NCBI RefSeq assembly: GCF_004769665.1
Contig: NZ_RQGG01000023.1
Span: 1-33,121, forward strand
Direction of reading: 5' to 3'
Origin: Leptospira kemamanensis
Lineage (GTDB): Bacteria; Spirochaetota; Leptospiria; Leptospirales; Leptospiraceae
DNA: 33,121 nucleotides
Part shown: piece after piece, positions 7,819 through 16,998 of the stretch
Numbering within the stretch: the first letter of the stretch is position 1
Layout of the letters: each line of letters opens with the position of its first letter
The notes under the pieces: model-generated
What the model was told of the DNA's origin: nothing
The model's database searches: none
What the model saw: only the letters and a program-made list of their open reading frames with translations
Position numbers and translations under genes: made by a program

Positions 7819-8166
7819 TTATTTTTTGGAATCGCTAATCCATTGTTTCCAAATTTCGGGAACAAACCCAATGGTTGCTTTTTTTCCATCTCGCACAATT
7901 GGCGTTTTAAAAAGAAGAGGGTTTGTTAATAGAGCTTCTTCTTTATCATATAACATGTATTTTAAATTTTTATCTTCGTAAACTTTTGATTCTGTATCAA
8001 TTAAATCATCTAACTTGACACTACCAAGAATGGATCTTAGTTCCCCTTTGCTCATTTCTTTTTCTTGTAGGTTAATGAATTGAAAAGGGATACGTCTCTC
8101 CTGAAAGAAGAGTTGTGCTTTTTTAGAATCTTTGCATTTTTTTGTGCCGAAGATCTGTAGGTTCAT
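7819..8166 (-). CDS. ArsC/Spx-family thioredoxin-fold protein
   Basis: A 115-residue protein of the ArsC-like glutaredoxin-fold family. Seen are the redox loop IFGTKKCKDSKKAQLFF with a single Cys11, the strand IPFQFINLQEKEMSKGEL, the DLIDTESKVYE region and the family's end block TPIVRDGKKATIGF (cf. RPIVV..KA.IG). A second cysteine three residues on is absent (Ser14 instead), as in arsenate-reductase/YffB-type rather than CxxC Spx proteins. True arsenate reduction is not implied: no arsB, acr3 or arsR is nearby. It overlaps the upstream 79-residue gene by four bases and abuts the SRPBCC gene. Confidence 0.82.
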   Translation of the reverse strand: MNLQIFGTKKCKDSKKAQLFFQERRIPFQFINLQEKEMSKGELRSILGSVKLDDLIDTESKVYEDKNLKYMLYDKEEALLTNPLLFKTPIVRDGKKATIGFVPEIWKQWISDSKK

Positions 8167-8402
8167 CCAAAAATAGACTTTCTAAATTCTTCGAGTAGTG
8201 ACTCTGTACCAGACAACATCAATTCAATTTGATCTTTGTCCAAGTCATACATAACATGTGCTTGCAAGTATAAAGTAAACTCTTCAGCAGAAACTTTTTT
8301 TGCATCGAAGTTCTCTTTTAGAAAGTTATACCAAGCAGCAAGGATGACCTTCTGGTGGGCCAGTTCTTTAATACCGATGGTAATGATTTTAGAAGATTTC
8401 AT
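8163..8402 (-). CDS. hypothetical 79-residue protein
   Basis: Not recognised. The protein is small, soluble and mostly helical by composition, begins MKSSKIITIGIKELAHQKV and ends with an acidic/hydrophobic helix (SLLEEFRKSIFG). There is no signal peptide, cysteine or clear DNA-binding motif. Support for it being real comes from the 4-base overlap with the ArsC/Spx-like gene and its position as the second gene of a minus-strand run. A helical adaptor or regulatory role is possible but not supported by any motif. Confidence 0.6.
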   Translation of the reverse strand: MKSSKIITIGIKELAHQKVILAAWYNFLKENFDAKKVSAEEFTLYLQAHVMYDLDKDQIELMLSGTESLLEEFRKSIFG

Positions 8403-8441
8403 GGAATTTTCTTAAAGAATTTCATTCAAATGAAAGGATCG

Positions 8442-9266
8442 TCAATCCAAAAACCTTTGGAAGACTGAAAAATACAAAATCCAAGCGCCAGAGTTCATAT
8501 CCAACCTGCGAAATGATTGTGCAGTGCTCACAGTTGCATCAATGATCCTTGTGTCATCAAGCACACCCACACGCCCATTAGTCCCAATGTAAAAACTCGA
8601 GGTTTCCCCGTTATAATTCCCACTAAATCGATCAATCGCAACATGATGGTAACCAAGTCCAATTTGAAAAAAAGTTCGTTCGTATAACCTGTGATTGATG
8701 GCTGTTTCTGCTCGGTACCCAAGCCCACTTCCTCGGAGCCTACCTCTTTGGTTAAAATATTGGGTATCGGGTGGAAGTTCTCCTATAGAATACCCTCTTA
8801 TGTTCCAATCCGCTGAAGTAAAACCCATTCCGATTCCATTTTCCCATTCCCAATTTTTATAGATAGGAAGTAAGTAGTGATACACTGCCATCACATGGTA
8901 GGAATAAATTTCTGACTGTAATTTAGTATAATAAAAATCACTTGTAACTTCCGTTAGTTGCAGGAATTGCCAGTCATTTCTACCTACAACAAAACCTACA
9001 CGGGAACGAGAGTCGAGTAAGACCCGAAAAAATGCTTCATATAAATTCGTATTTCGACCACCACTCAAACTCACGTCTGAATAGATCAGTGGATTGAAGG
9101 TTGAAGTGAATTGTTTTAGATCGCCATCAAATCTTCCTGGAACCCGTTCTCCCATTCCGTATCGAAACCCATATTCGAGCCCAGAACTTTCAGCGTAAAC
9201 TTCGGGACCTCTTAGAAACCAAATGGGGAAAACGAGAATCGAAAGGATTACAATACATCTTGACAT
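8442..9266 (-). CDS. putative outer-membrane beta-barrel protein
   Basis: A 274-residue exported protein with a signal peptide (CIVILSILVFPIWFLRG... ending near VYA|ES). The remainder has alternating polar/aromatic strands: YGFRYGMGERVPGRF, RVGFVVGRNDWQFLQL, TFFQIGLGYHHVAI and a final strand YFSVFQRFLD. The last residues are FLD rather than ending on an aromatic residue, so barrel assembly is plausible but not textbook. ATG 9266 is chosen for the signal peptide; the open frame continues to 9311 but would overlap the divergent fusion gene. It is separated by 39 bases from the 79-residue gene and may lead that run. No specific family is recognised. Confidence 0.65.
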   Translation of the reverse strand: MSRCIVILSILVFPIWFLRGPEVYAESSGLEYGFRYGMGERVPGRFDGDLKQFTSTFNPLIYSDVSLSGGRNTNLYEAFFRVLLDSRSRVGFVVGRNDWQFLQLTEVTSDFYYTKLQSEIYSYHVMAVYHYLLPIYKNWEWENGIGMGFTSADWNIRGYSIGELPPDTQYFNQRGRLRGSGLGYRAETAINHRLYERTFFQIGLGYHHVAIDRFSGNYNGETSSFYIGTNGRVGVLDDTRIIDATVSTAQSFRRLDMNSGAWILYFSVFQRFLD

Positions 9267-9301
9267 AACAATTTCATCCAATTTCGTGAGGAAGAACCTA
9301 T

Positions 9302-11548
9302 ATGGAAACACTCTTTCAAAACGGATCTCAGTTTAATCTCATTTTAGGATCTGATATCCTAAGTCCTTATTTTTACCTCATCCTTCTCGCTTCTTTGTAT
9401 TTGAGCGTGCGGTTGGGTTTTCCGCAGATTCGATTTCTCTTTCTCTCCCTGAAAATCCTCACTGGGAATATGGACTTCAAAGGGTCCAAGGGGCAACTGG
9501 TCCACTCACAGGCATTTTTTGCTGGGATTGGTTCCTCATTGTTAGCAGGCTCCGTGATCGGAACAGCTCTGGCCATCGCCTACGGTGGAATTGGTGTTCT
9601 TTTTTGGATTTGGGTGATGAGTCTCCTTGTGATGCCAGTTCGTTTTGTGTCTTCTACCTTGGCTGTAAAATTCAGAAACCAACTTCCCAGTGGTCGTTAC
9701 CTTTCAGGGCCTATGTACTTTATCGAAAAGGCCTTACGAGCCAAGTGGCTTGCCGTTGCTTTTTCTCTGGCAAGTCTTGTGACCGTTCTTGTCTTCGGAG
9801 GAATTTTCCCTTTTGTTGGACTGACCTACCTCACTAAGGAGGGACTCAGTTTGTCTGGCATGTCAGGCCCCATTTCTTTGTCTGTGATTTTACTTTTTAT
9901 CGTGATCGGTGGTGTTAGGCGAGTTGGTCGAGCGGCAAGTGTCCTTGCACCTATTGGGATTTTACTTTTTATATTTGGTTATTTCTCTCTTTTTTCTAGT
10001 GGCATGATTTCCTTTTTTGGATTTGTGGCTGATGTCACAAAAGAAGCATTTACCATCAAAGCCTTGCAAGGTGGGGGAGCATTTGGAATTTTAAGGGCAC
10101 TTTCCGTTTCTTTGAGTACATTCTTTTTATCTACAGAAACTGCAGTCGGGAAGTCATCAGGAATTGCTGGTGTTGTTCGCACTGATTATGCCGCAAAACA
10201 AGGGTTAGTGAGTATGCTCGCTTCCTTTTTTGAAGGTTTTATCATGGCGACGATGGTTGGATATGTGTTATATTCCTATGGTGCGGTCAATTTAGAAACC
10301 ATCCTCGCATTCCCAAGTCGTATTTTGAGCGAAGGGAATTCAGTCTCTGTGATCCTCTTTGTGATTTCCTTTTTGTGTTTCGGGGTTTTGAGTTTGGCAG
10401 GTTGGTTTTATAGTGGAGAGCAGAACGCATTCTATGTGTTTGGTGAGAAATTTTCTAATTTTTTTAGAATGTTGTTCATCGGTTCCACTCTTGGTTTTGC
10501 CTATTTATACGTAAAATACGGGATCGAAGTGTTTACGTTTGTCATGCATTGGGGATATGTGGCAGCTGTGATTACCAGTGTTCCACTTCTTGTTTCCCTG
10601 ATGTTACTTGGCAAATCTGCTAACTTGGAACTCAAAAAATACCTCTCTGAGTCAGGAGCCAGGTATGAAATTTTTAAAGATATTTATTTACTCTTTTTAA
10701 CCTTACTTCCTAAAAATCTAATCTCTAAAATTTTTGGTTACTTTTCTACGTTAAAGTTACCAAGATTTATGATGATCCCGATCTTAAAGGCATTTGCAAA
10801 AGCATATAAGATCAACCTAAGTGAAGCGGAACTCGAAATCAAAGAGTATGCTTCCCTCAATCAGTTTTTTACAAGAGCTCTTCGTGCAGAAGCTCGGATC
10901 ATTGATTCGGCAGTCAATGCAGTTGTTTCTCCCACAGATTCCAAAATCACAAGTTTTGGGAACATCAACCAATCTACCATCATCCAAGCCAAAGGGATTG
11001 ATTATTCCGTAAAAGAGCTATTAGGTTCTGAGAAATTTTATCCTCACTTCACAAACGGGAAATACATTACCTTTTATCTTTCCCCACAAGATTATCATAG
11101 AATCCACAGTCCGTTCGCGGGCCAAATTTTAGGGTATTATTATGAGCCGGGAAAATTGTTTCCCGTGAATGACCTTGCCGTTCTCAATATCCGCGGGCTG
11201 TTTCCTAAAAACGAAAGGCTCATCACCTTTTTACAAACTGAATATGGCAAAATTGCCGTGATCAAAGTGGGGGCATCGAATGTAGGAAAAATCCGTGTCA
11301 CTTACGACAACAAAATTGTGACAAACAATTGGATCCGTTTTGCCAAAGAACACCACTACAAAGATGTCTCCATCATGATTGATAAAGGTTCTGAGATGGG
11401 TCGTTTTGAAATGGGCTCCACTGTCATCCTCGTATTCGAAAACGATACGATTGATTTGACAAACATCCAACTCGGAGATAAAATCCAATACGGAACCACC
11501 GTGGGTCATTTTAAGTCCAAAAAAACAAGTTTACCGGTCAAATTTTAA
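9302..11548 (+). CDS. fusion: AGCS symporter-like domain + phosphatidylserine decarboxylase
   Basis: One uninterrupted 748-residue frame. Residues 1 to about 450 form a polytopic transporter domain of the AGCS (sodium:alanine/glycine symporter) family, with [18 protein letters not shown] near 88-104 and [16 protein letters not shown] near 370. The conserved Asn of the family GNIxG motif is Ser84 here. Residues ~460-748 are a complete phosphatidylserine decarboxylase: [49 protein letters not shown] and the self-cleavage motif GST at Ser706, which becomes the pyruvoyl group. This enzyme makes phosphatidylethanolamine at the inner membrane. Cleavage before Ser706 would leave a short alpha chain (~43 residues) and a beta chain still joined to the transporter domain. 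GAGGAAG lies about 11 bases before the ATG. Transport activity is uncertain; the decarboxylase call is strong. Confidence 0.9.
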   Translation: METLFQNGSQFNLILGSDILSPYFYLILLASLYLSVRLGFPQIRFLFLSLKILTGNMDFKGSKGQLVHSQAFFAGIGSSLLAGSVIGTALAIAYGGIGVLFWIWVMSLLVMPVRFVSSTLAVKFRNQLPSGRYLSGPMYFIEKALRAKWLAVAFSLASLVTVLVFGGIFPFVGLTYLTKEGLSLSGMSGPISLSVILLFIVIGGVRRVGRAASVLAPIGILLFIFGYFSLFSSGMISFFGFVADVTKEAFTIKALQGGGAFGILRALSVSLSTFFLSTETAVGKSSGIAGVVRTDYAAKQGLVSMLASFFEGFIMATMVGYVLYSYGAVNLETILAFPSRILSEGNSVSVILFVISFLCFGVLSLAGWFYSGEQNAFYVFGEKFSNFFRMLFIGSTLGFAYLYVKYGIEVFTFVMHWGYVAAVITSVPLLVSLMLLGKSANLELKKYLSESGARYEIFKDIYLLFLTLLPKNLISKIFGYFSTLKLPRFMMIPILKAFAKAYKINLSEAELEIKEYASLNQFFTRALRAEARIIDSAVNAVVSPTDSKITSFGNINQSTIIQAKGIDYSVKELLGSEKFYPHFTNGKYITFYLSPQDYHRIHSPFAGQILGYYYEPGKLFPVNDLAVLNIRGLFPKNERLITFLQTEYGKIAVIKVGASNVGKIRVTYDNKIVTNNWIRFAKEHHYKDVSIMIDKGSEMGRFEMGSTVILVFENDTIDLTNIQLGDKIQYGTTVGHFKSKKTSLPVKF

Positions 11549-11549
11549 G

Positions 11550-11873
11550 ATGATGAATTCCCAACTGGCTACTTTCCCAAAAGAAATTTCCTTCGATGAC
11601 GACTTCCTTTATATCGAGTGGAAAGATGGACATGGTAGCAAATATTCATTGTTAGACCTTCGAAAAAAATGCCCCTGTGCCACTTGTCGGGGTGGGCATG
11701 GAGGCAAAGTGGGGCAGGCAACGGGTCATATTGAGTCCATCAAACTGATTTCTTGGACAAAAGTGGGTCGATATGCGATCTCCATCGTTTGGAGTGACTA
11801 CCACAATACAGGGATTTATTCCTATGACCATTTGCGAGCCTACGCTGAGGGAAATTCCGGCGCCTTTGACTAA
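11550..11873 (+). CDS. DUF971 / GBBH-like N-terminal domain protein
   Basis: A 107-residue protein made of one DUF971 domain, the module also found at the N-terminus of gamma-butyrobetaine hydroxylase. Signature elements are LYIEWKDGHGSKYSLLDLR, the Cys cluster CPCATCRGG, and a closing VWSDYHNTGIYSYDHLRAY. The Cys/His residues may bind a metal, as in related proteins, but stand-alone DUF971 proteins lack an assigned reaction. The start ATG lies two bases after the fusion gene stop, so the two are probably co-translated. An ATG three bases downstream is an equal start choice. Confidence 0.83.
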   Translation: MMNSQLATFPKEISFDDDFLYIEWKDGHGSKYSLLDLRKKCPCATCRGGHGGKVGQATGHIESIKLISWTKVGRYAISIVWSDYHNTGIYSYDHLRAYAEGNSGAFD

Positions 11874-11883
11874 GGTTTGGTTA

Positions 11884-11921
11884 CTTTTTGTCAATTCGGA
11901 AAAAAACTGAGTGACAAAAAG
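11884..11921. repeat. 10-bp perfect inverted repeat ahead of the flagellar operon
   Basis: CTTTTTGTCA at 11884-11893 and TGACAAAAAG at 11912-11921 are exact reverse complements separated by 18 bases. They lie between the DUF971 stop (11873) and the fliY start (11970). No T-run follows the second arm, so this is not a standard intrinsic terminator on the plus strand. The position would suit an operator, or an mRNA hairpin in the fliY leader. A TATTAT at 11927-11932 just downstream could be a -10 element, but no well-placed -35 is seen. Confidence 0.5.
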
Positions 11922-11969
11922 ATTCATATTATGTCTCATTATCCTAAGTTTTTCCGGAGATAAAAGGGC

Positions 11970-13040
11970 ATGGGTGAAGGTTCACTCTCACAAGACGAGA
12001 TAGACGCATTACTACAAGGCGCGGATGATACATTCGACCTCTCTTCCTTAAGTGGCGCATCCAGTTCGTCATCGGACAACCTATCTCCTATTGACCGTGA
12101 CATTATTTCTGATGTGATCGGCTCTGCATTCCAGGTGGCGGGGAACACACTTGGCACGATCTTGGCAAAAAACACTCGTTTTATGAACCCTGCCACCGAA
12201 TCGAGCTCCTCTTCTGACATTCAAAAAGAATTGGGCTCCAAGTCGGTAAGTTTGTTTTCAACCATTAGCGGCAGTTTGGCGGGACGAGTCTGTCTTGTCA
12301 TGGCACAAGAAAACGCTGCAAAAATTGCAGGTGTGATGATGGGAGGAATGGCTCCTCCTGGTCAACTTGACAACGCTCAATTACAAACTCTAAAAGATTC
12401 TCTTGCTCCTATTTTAGGAACTGTGACTGCTCAAATTGGTATGAAACTTGGTGGGACCATGTCAGGTAGTCCACCTGAAATTTCCCTTGTGAATTCTGGA
12501 CGTGATTTGCAACTTCCAGATGACAACAGTTTGGTGAAAACTTCCCTCAGTTTGAATATTGATGGTGTTGGTTCCTTTAAAGTTTATTATGTAATCTCAT
12601 TAACTATGGCAAATTCCATCCTTGATATCCAAAAGGGTGGTGGCCAAAAACAACAACAACAGTCCGGCGGAATGAACGTCAACATGCAACCCAATATGGG
12701 TATGGGTGGCGGTCAAGGTTCTGTTGGAATCAAAGGTGTCAACTTTCCATCTCTTGCCACAGCAGGTGGTGGACCGGGTCAAACCAATCTCAATCTTCTT
12801 ATGGATGTACAAATGGCTCTTACCGTGGAACTCGGTAGAACGAAAATGTACATCAAAGACATTTTGGGATTAGGTGAAGGATCCATCATCGAGTTAGACA
12901 AGTTAGCTGGTGAGCCAGTGGATTTACTTGTGAATGGCAAACTCATCGCCAAAGGTGAGGTTGTGGTCATCGATGAAAACTTTGGTGTTCGTGTCACCGA
13001 TATCGTAAGTCCTACAGATAGACTCAAAGGCGAAAAATGA
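11970..13040 (+). CDS. fliY: flagellar motor switch protein FliY (FliN-type)
   Basis: This 356-residue switch protein sits in the cytoplasmic C-ring that reverses the motor. Residues 4-16 read GSLSQDEIDALLQ, the same short peptide found at the FliM N-terminus, where it binds phospho-CheY. A FliY/CheC-like middle domain follows (about 40-220), then a Gly/Gln/Met-rich linker with QQQQ and NMGMGGGQG (about 225-255), and a C-terminal SpoA (FliN) domain (about 270-352) with MDVQMALTVELGRTKM, VDLLVNGKLIAKGEVVVID and FGVRVTDIV. At both CheC phosphatase sites the Glu/Asn pair appears replaced, so CheY-P phosphatase activity is doubtful (inference from hand alignment). It leads fliO-flhA and overlaps fliO by four bases. 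Confidence 0.93.
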   Translation: MGEGSLSQDEIDALLQGADDTFDLSSLSGASSSSSDNLSPIDRDIISDVIGSAFQVAGNTLGTILAKNTRFMNPATESSSSSDIQKELGSKSVSLFSTISGSLAGRVCLVMAQENAAKIAGVMMGGMAPPGQLDNAQLQTLKDSLAPILGTVTAQIGMKLGGTMSGSPPEISLVNSGRDLQLPDDNSLVKTSLSLNIDGVGSFKVYYVISLTMANSILDIQKGGGQKQQQQSGGMNVNMQPNMGMGGGQGSVGIKGVNFPSLATAGGGPGQTNLNLLMDVQMALTVELGRTKMYIKDILGLGEGSIIELDKLAGEPVDLLVNGKLIAKGEVVVIDENFGVRVTDIVSPTDRLKGEK

Positions 13041-13876
13041 TCCAAAAGGCTAAGAAAGGAATCAAATGGAATAGGAAAGTTATGTACTTTTCTATTGCCT
13101 TCCTTTTGTTTATCACACCTTTATTTTCCCAAAACCCTGATACCAAAGAACTCGATCAAATTTTACGCCAAGAGTTGGGTGAGTCGAAACCAAAACCTAG
13201 TGGAACAGACGGAACTTCCAATGGAAATTCAGGTTCTAATTCGGACTCGGGTAATTCCACAAATGGGAAATCAGCGAATGGAAATGGATTTGGTTCATCG
13301 GCAAACACAAATCAGTCGAGCTCTTCTGATGGTAACAAACAAGAACCAAATCTCATCCAAGAACGATATGCTGAGAACCAAGATGATTCTCCATCTGCTA
13401 CTTGGATTTTAGTCAAAATTTTATTTGTTCTCGCGATCCTTGTGGGTGCAGGTTATTATTTGGTTTTGCAAATGCAAAAATCCAAATCGGCAAAATACCC
13501 CGTAAAAGGGTTTATGAAGGTGCTTTCGAGTTTGCCTTTGTCTGCAACACAGTCTGTACAAATCATAGAAGTGGGTGGTCGTACACTTGTGTTAGGTGTG
13601 GCGGATGGATCAGTGAGTTTACTTACGGAAGTCACGGCTCCTGAGGAAAAAAATCAAATCCAAAAAATGAAAGAGGAAGCAGATCCATACGTTCCCAACT
13701 TTTTGGAAACAGTTCTAGAAAGTTTACAATCCAAAGCGCAAAGGAAAATCCGAATCAATCCGAACCAAATGGAAGGTTTGGAAATGGATGGTGCGGCCGA
13801 AATCCAACGGAAGGCAAAAGAAGGATTGGAACGACTTCGCAAACACCGTAAACTTTTGGAAGGAGGGGAAACATGA
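13037..13876 (+). CDS. fliO: flagellar export assembly protein FliO
   Basis: A 279-residue membrane protein in the fliO position. It has an N-terminal signal segment ([16 protein letters not shown]), then a long Ser/Asn/Gly-rich linker (about 50-115), one strong membrane helix [19 protein letters not shown] near 129-147, and a FliO-type cytoplasmic domain ([40 protein letters not shown]). The C-terminal 100 residues are charged. FliO helps FliP assemble into the export gate. ATG 13037 overlaps the fliY stop; ATG 13082, preceded by AGGAAAG, is a real alternative. The call rests on position, topology and the [10 protein letters not shown] block, since FliO proteins are poorly conserved. Confidence 0.87.
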   Translation: MIQKAKKGIKWNRKVMYFSIAFLLFITPLFSQNPDTKELDQILRQELGESKPKPSGTDGTSNGNSGSNSDSGNSTNGKSANGNGFGSSANTNQSSSSDGNKQEPNLIQERYAENQDDSPSATWILVKILFVLAILVGAGYYLVLQMQKSKSAKYPVKGFMKVLSSLPLSATQSVQIIEVGGRTLVLGVADGSVSLLTEVTAPEEKNQIQKMKEEADPYVPNFLETVLESLQSKAQRKIRINPNQMEGLEMDGAAEIQRKAKEGLERLRKHRKLLEGGET

Positions 13877-14682
13877 GACTTCGTTTTTTGTCCTTCTTAG
13901 AGAGACATAAATCTGTTATTTTTCTCATTAGCATTTTATTTCTCATTTCGGCAAGTGGGTTTGCGGGCCTTTTTGCCCAAGACAAAGGATCTAGAATCCC
14001 AATTCCAAATCTTTCATTTAACGTAAATGAGGCGAGGGGACCAAAAGAAACCAGTTTGTCTCTGATGATTCTCTTCCTTGTTACGATCCTTTCTCTCGCA
14101 CCTGCGATTGTGATGAGTGTGACTTCGTTTACCAAGGTTGTTATCGTATTTGATTTTGTGAGACGAGCACTTTCTTTGCAAAACCTCCCACCAAACCAAG
14201 TGATGATGGGTCTTGCTTTGTTTGTGACCTTTTTTATTATGGCGCCTACCATTGGTAAGGTGAATGAGGAAGCACTCCAACCGTATCTAAATGGAAAAAT
14301 TGACCAGTCTGCGTTTATGGAAGGTTCCATGAAACACTTACGTCAGTTTATGATCCGGCAACTTGGTAAAGATGGAACCAAAGACGTGGCTCTCTTTTTA
14401 AAAATTGGAAAAGTGCAAAACGTAAAATCCTTTGAAGATGTCCCTTCTTATGTGCTTGTGCCTGCTTTTATGTTAAGTGAGATCAAAAAAGCATTTATCA
14501 TTGGGATTTATATCTTTATCCCTTTTATCGTCATCGATCTCATTGTGGCTTCTGCTCTTCTTGCGATGGGATTTATGATGTTACCTCCTGTGATGATCTC
14601 CCTTCCTTTGAAACTCATTCTTTTTATCTTAATTGATGGCTGGAACTTACTCGTACTGGAACTCGTAAGGAGTTATAAATGA
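13873..14682 (+). CDS. fliP: flagellar type III export gate protein FliP
   Basis: A 269-residue export-gate protein. After a signal-like hydrophobic N-terminus (15-36) come the family blocks [38 protein letters not shown] and [19 protein letters not shown]. The second half has [35 protein letters not shown] and [17 protein letters not shown]. FliP forms the central FliP5Q4R1 channel with FliQ and FliR. Length and motifs are normal. It overlaps fliO and fliQ by four bases each, indicating coupled translation. Confidence 0.97.
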   Translation: MRLRFLSFLERHKSVIFLISILFLISASGFAGLFAQDKGSRIPIPNLSFNVNEARGPKETSLSLMILFLVTILSLAPAIVMSVTSFTKVVIVFDFVRRALSLQNLPPNQVMMGLALFVTFFIMAPTIGKVNEEALQPYLNGKIDQSAFMEGSMKHLRQFMIRQLGKDGTKDVALFLKIGKVQNVKSFEDVPSYVLVPAFMLSEIKKAFIIGIYIFIPFIVIDLIVASALLAMGFMMLPPVMISLPLKLILFILIDGWNLLVLELVRSYK

Positions 14683-14942
14683 CAGAAGTTGATGTTGTGA
14701 ATATGATGCGAGAAGCCTTTATTGTGACGTTAAAAATCTCAAGTCCCATCCTCATCACAGCACTTGTGGTGGGGCTCATTGTTGGGATTTTACAAACAAC
14801 TACTTCCATCCAAGAACCAACGATAGCCTTTGTCCCAAAACTTGTTTCTATTTTTGCTGTGATTGTATTTTTCTCAGCATGGATGGTAAGAGTGATGACC
14901 GACTATACAAGAGAAATTTTTTTTATGATCGAAAAGATATGA
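14679..14942 (+). CDS. fliQ: flagellar type III export gate protein FliQ
   Basis: An 87-residue protein with two membrane helices, the standard FliQ size. It has the pattern [20 protein letters not shown], then [18 protein letters not shown] and a helix ending in [12 protein letters not shown]. FliQ packs around FliP in the export gate. AAGGAG lies within the fliP 3' end just ahead of the ATG, and the start overlaps the fliP stop. The fliR start follows its stop after one base. Confidence 0.97.
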   Translation: MTEVDVVNMMREAFIVTLKISSPILITALVVGLIVGILQTTTSIQEPTIAFVPKLVSIFAVIVFFSAWMVRVMTDYTREIFFMIEKI

Positions 14943-14943
14943 T

Positions 14944-15726
14944 ATGGAAGCATTCATCTTACACTTTCAATCTTTTCTTTTTGTTTTAGTTCGACTGCTC
15001 GGGCTTTTCCTGGTCGCTCCCTTTTTTTCTTCTGAATCGATTAACTTCTCTCTTCGGATGATTTTTTCCTTTATGGTTTCGCTCATCATTTACCCAGTCG
15101 TGGCAAACTACATGCCACCTGTGCCTGGTCATATGGTGAACTTTGGAATTATGATCATTTCGGAAATGCTCATTGGAGTGTTTTTAGGATTTCTCGTCTC
15201 ACTCGTGTTTAGTGCCTTTCAAATGGCTGGTGAGTTTTTTAATAACCAAATTGGATTTGGTTATACAGAGATCCTCGATCCTGTATCCCAAAACTCACTC
15301 CCCGCTATTGGAACGATGAAAAACTTAATGGCTACTGCCTTATTTCTTGTGATTGGAGCACACCGATTCCTCATCGAAACTCTTGCGTATTCCTTTGAAA
15401 AAATTCGAATCATCTCCTTCACTGGAAAAGTGAATAGTGGGCTTTACCGTTTGGTGGAAGATGCCATCGGTGCCATGTTTGTGGTATCGTTTAAGATAGC
15501 ACTTCCTGTGATGGGCATTCTTTTTTTGGTTTCCCTTGCGGAAGGACTTATGGGAAAAGCGGCCCAACAAATGAATGTGATGTCCATGTCGTTTCCCTTA
15601 AAGGTCTTTATTGGAACACTCACACTCATTGCAACACTTACTTTTATCGCCACACAAATGGTACAAGGGATTCAAATCTCGATGGACAAAGCGAGCTTAC
15701 TTGTTCGGGAGTGGCCTAGTTTATGA
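14944..15726 (+). CDS. fliR: flagellar type III export gate protein FliR
   Basis: A 260-residue protein with about six membrane segments. Family blocks are FVLVRLLGLFLVAPFFS near the N-terminus, GFLVSLVFSAFQMAGEFFNN, IGFGYTEILDPVSQNSLPA (variant of the family MDPQ region), SFKIALPVMGILFLVSLAEG and MGKAAQQMNVMSMSFPLK. FliR is the single-copy subunit of the FliPQR gate and works next to FlhB. Its stop overlaps the flhB start by four bases; the two are sometimes fused in other bacteria, but here they are separate. Confidence 0.96.
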   Translation: MEAFILHFQSFLFVLVRLLGLFLVAPFFSSESINFSLRMIFSFMVSLIIYPVVANYMPPVPGHMVNFGIMIISEMLIGVFLGFLVSLVFSAFQMAGEFFNNQIGFGYTEILDPVSQNSLPAIGTMKNLMATALFLVIGAHRFLIETLAYSFEKIRIISFTGKVNSGLYRLVEDAIGAMFVVSFKIALPVMGILFLVSLAEGLMGKAAQQMNVMSMSFPLKVFIGTLTLIATLTFIATQMVQGIQISMDKASLLVREWPSL

Positions 15727-16994
15727 AGGCGAATCATCGTATATGGATACAAGTTCCGATGATTCGGTATATGGTCCAAACCATGCAAGGGATGTTTCAT
15801 ACTTTTTTGGACCTGTTGCGAGAGATGTTTAGTGGTCCGTTTTCTCGGGAAAACCAACTCGCACTCGTAAGTGACTCTCGTGTCAAATTTGTCACAGGGC
15901 CTTATGAAATCCAACTGCAACTTTTTGCGGCAGCGGATGAAGGAAGGACGGAACCTCCGAGTGAACGTCGTAGGCGGGAAGAAAAGGAAAAAGGGAATGT
16001 TCCCAAATCCAATGAAGTGGCATCCACCTTGGTTTTATTAGGTGGGACGGGTGTGCTTTTTTTACTTGGGGATACCTTTATTAAAAACACAGCATTATTT
16101 ATTAAAAAATATCTGCCTATGGGAATGCACCACGAACGTTTTGGAGCAGAAGAGTTTCGTGTGATCCTTTCTGGTGTTTCCAAAGATTTTTTCAATCTAC
16201 TCTGGCCAGTCCTTGCGATCACTCTTGTCTTTGCCATTGTAGGCAATGTAGTGCAAGTGGGGTTTATGTTTTCACCAAGAGCCTTGTCCTTTCGGTTTGA
16301 TCGAATCTCTCCCAATTTTAAACGAGTTTTGCCGAATCGCCAAACTTTATTCAATTTAGTTAAGTCGCTCGCAAAAGTTGTGTTAATTGGTGTGGTTAGT
16401 TACATCCTGATTTCTGGAGATTTTCTAAAGGTTTTACTCACGGGAAATATGGGGATGATGCAGGCCATCTCCCTTGTGACCTATTCTGGTTTTAAGATCA
16501 TGATGGCAGCCGGAATTCTACTTCTCGGAATTGCCGTTGCCGATTTCTTTTTTCAAAAATCAGAGTTTGAAGAATCCTTAAAACAAACTCCTTCGGAAGC
16601 CAAACGAGAGATGAAAGAAGATTCTGGGGATCCTGTGATGAAAAACCGTAGGATGCAACTTGCCCGTGACATGATGCAAGGGAATATGTTACGAGAAGTT
16701 CCGAAAGCAGATGTGGTGATCACAAATCCAACTCATTATTCGGTCGCACTTTCTTATGAAATGGGCAGAGATTCTGCACCCCGTGTGATCGCAAAAGGTG
16801 AAAACCGCCTAGCACTAGAAATACGAAGAATAGCCCGTGAAAATGATGTCCCAATTATCGAAAGTCCGAAACAAGCACGACTTTTGTATGCACAAGTTGA
16901 AGTGGGAGAAGAGATCCCACAAGAATTCTTCCAGGCTGTGGTGCAAATCCTCATCACTCTTGAGAAGTTCAAAAAAAAAGTAGGAATGGCATAA
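15723..16994 (+). CDS. flhB: flagellar export switch protein FlhB with N-terminal extension
   Basis: A 423-residue export-apparatus protein. The usual FlhB start block appears only at about residues 65-95 ([20 protein letters not shown] ... [10 protein letters not shown]). It is followed by four membrane helices and the cytoplasmic domain with the self-cleavage motif NPTH at Asn335-His338 ([16 protein letters not shown]), and ends KKVGMA. In enteric FlhB the Asn lies near 269, so about 65 extra residues precede the core; they include a predicted amphipathic stretch around [20 protein letters not shown]. The ATG overlaps the fliR stop (ATGA), which supports this long start. FlhB switches the apparatus from rod/hook to filament secretion. 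Confidence 0.95.
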   Translation: MKANHRIWIQVPMIRYMVQTMQGMFHTFLDLLREMFSGPFSRENQLALVSDSRVKFVTGPYEIQLQLFAAADEGRTEPPSERRRREEKEKGNVPKSNEVASTLVLLGGTGVLFLLGDTFIKNTALFIKKYLPMGMHHERFGAEEFRVILSGVSKDFFNLLWPVLAITLVFAIVGNVVQVGFMFSPRALSFRFDRISPNFKRVLPNRQTLFNLVKSLAKVVLIGVVSYILISGDFLKVLLTGNMGMMQAISLVTYSGFKIMMAAGILLLGIAVADFFFQKSEFEESLKQTPSEAKREMKEDSGDPVMKNRRMQLARDMMQGNMLREVPKADVVITNPTHYSVALSYEMGRDSAPRVIAKGENRLALEIRRIARENDVPIIESPKQARLLYAQVEVGEEIPQEFFQAVVQILITLEKFKKKVGMA

Positions 16995-16998
16995 CCAT

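Noticed and set aside
5193..8166. Arsenosugar or arsenic-resistance locus (DUF2064 protein plus ArsC-like protein)
   Set aside because: The genes are on opposite strands and apart, and arsM, arsB/acr3 and arsR are missing; the family names alone do not support it.
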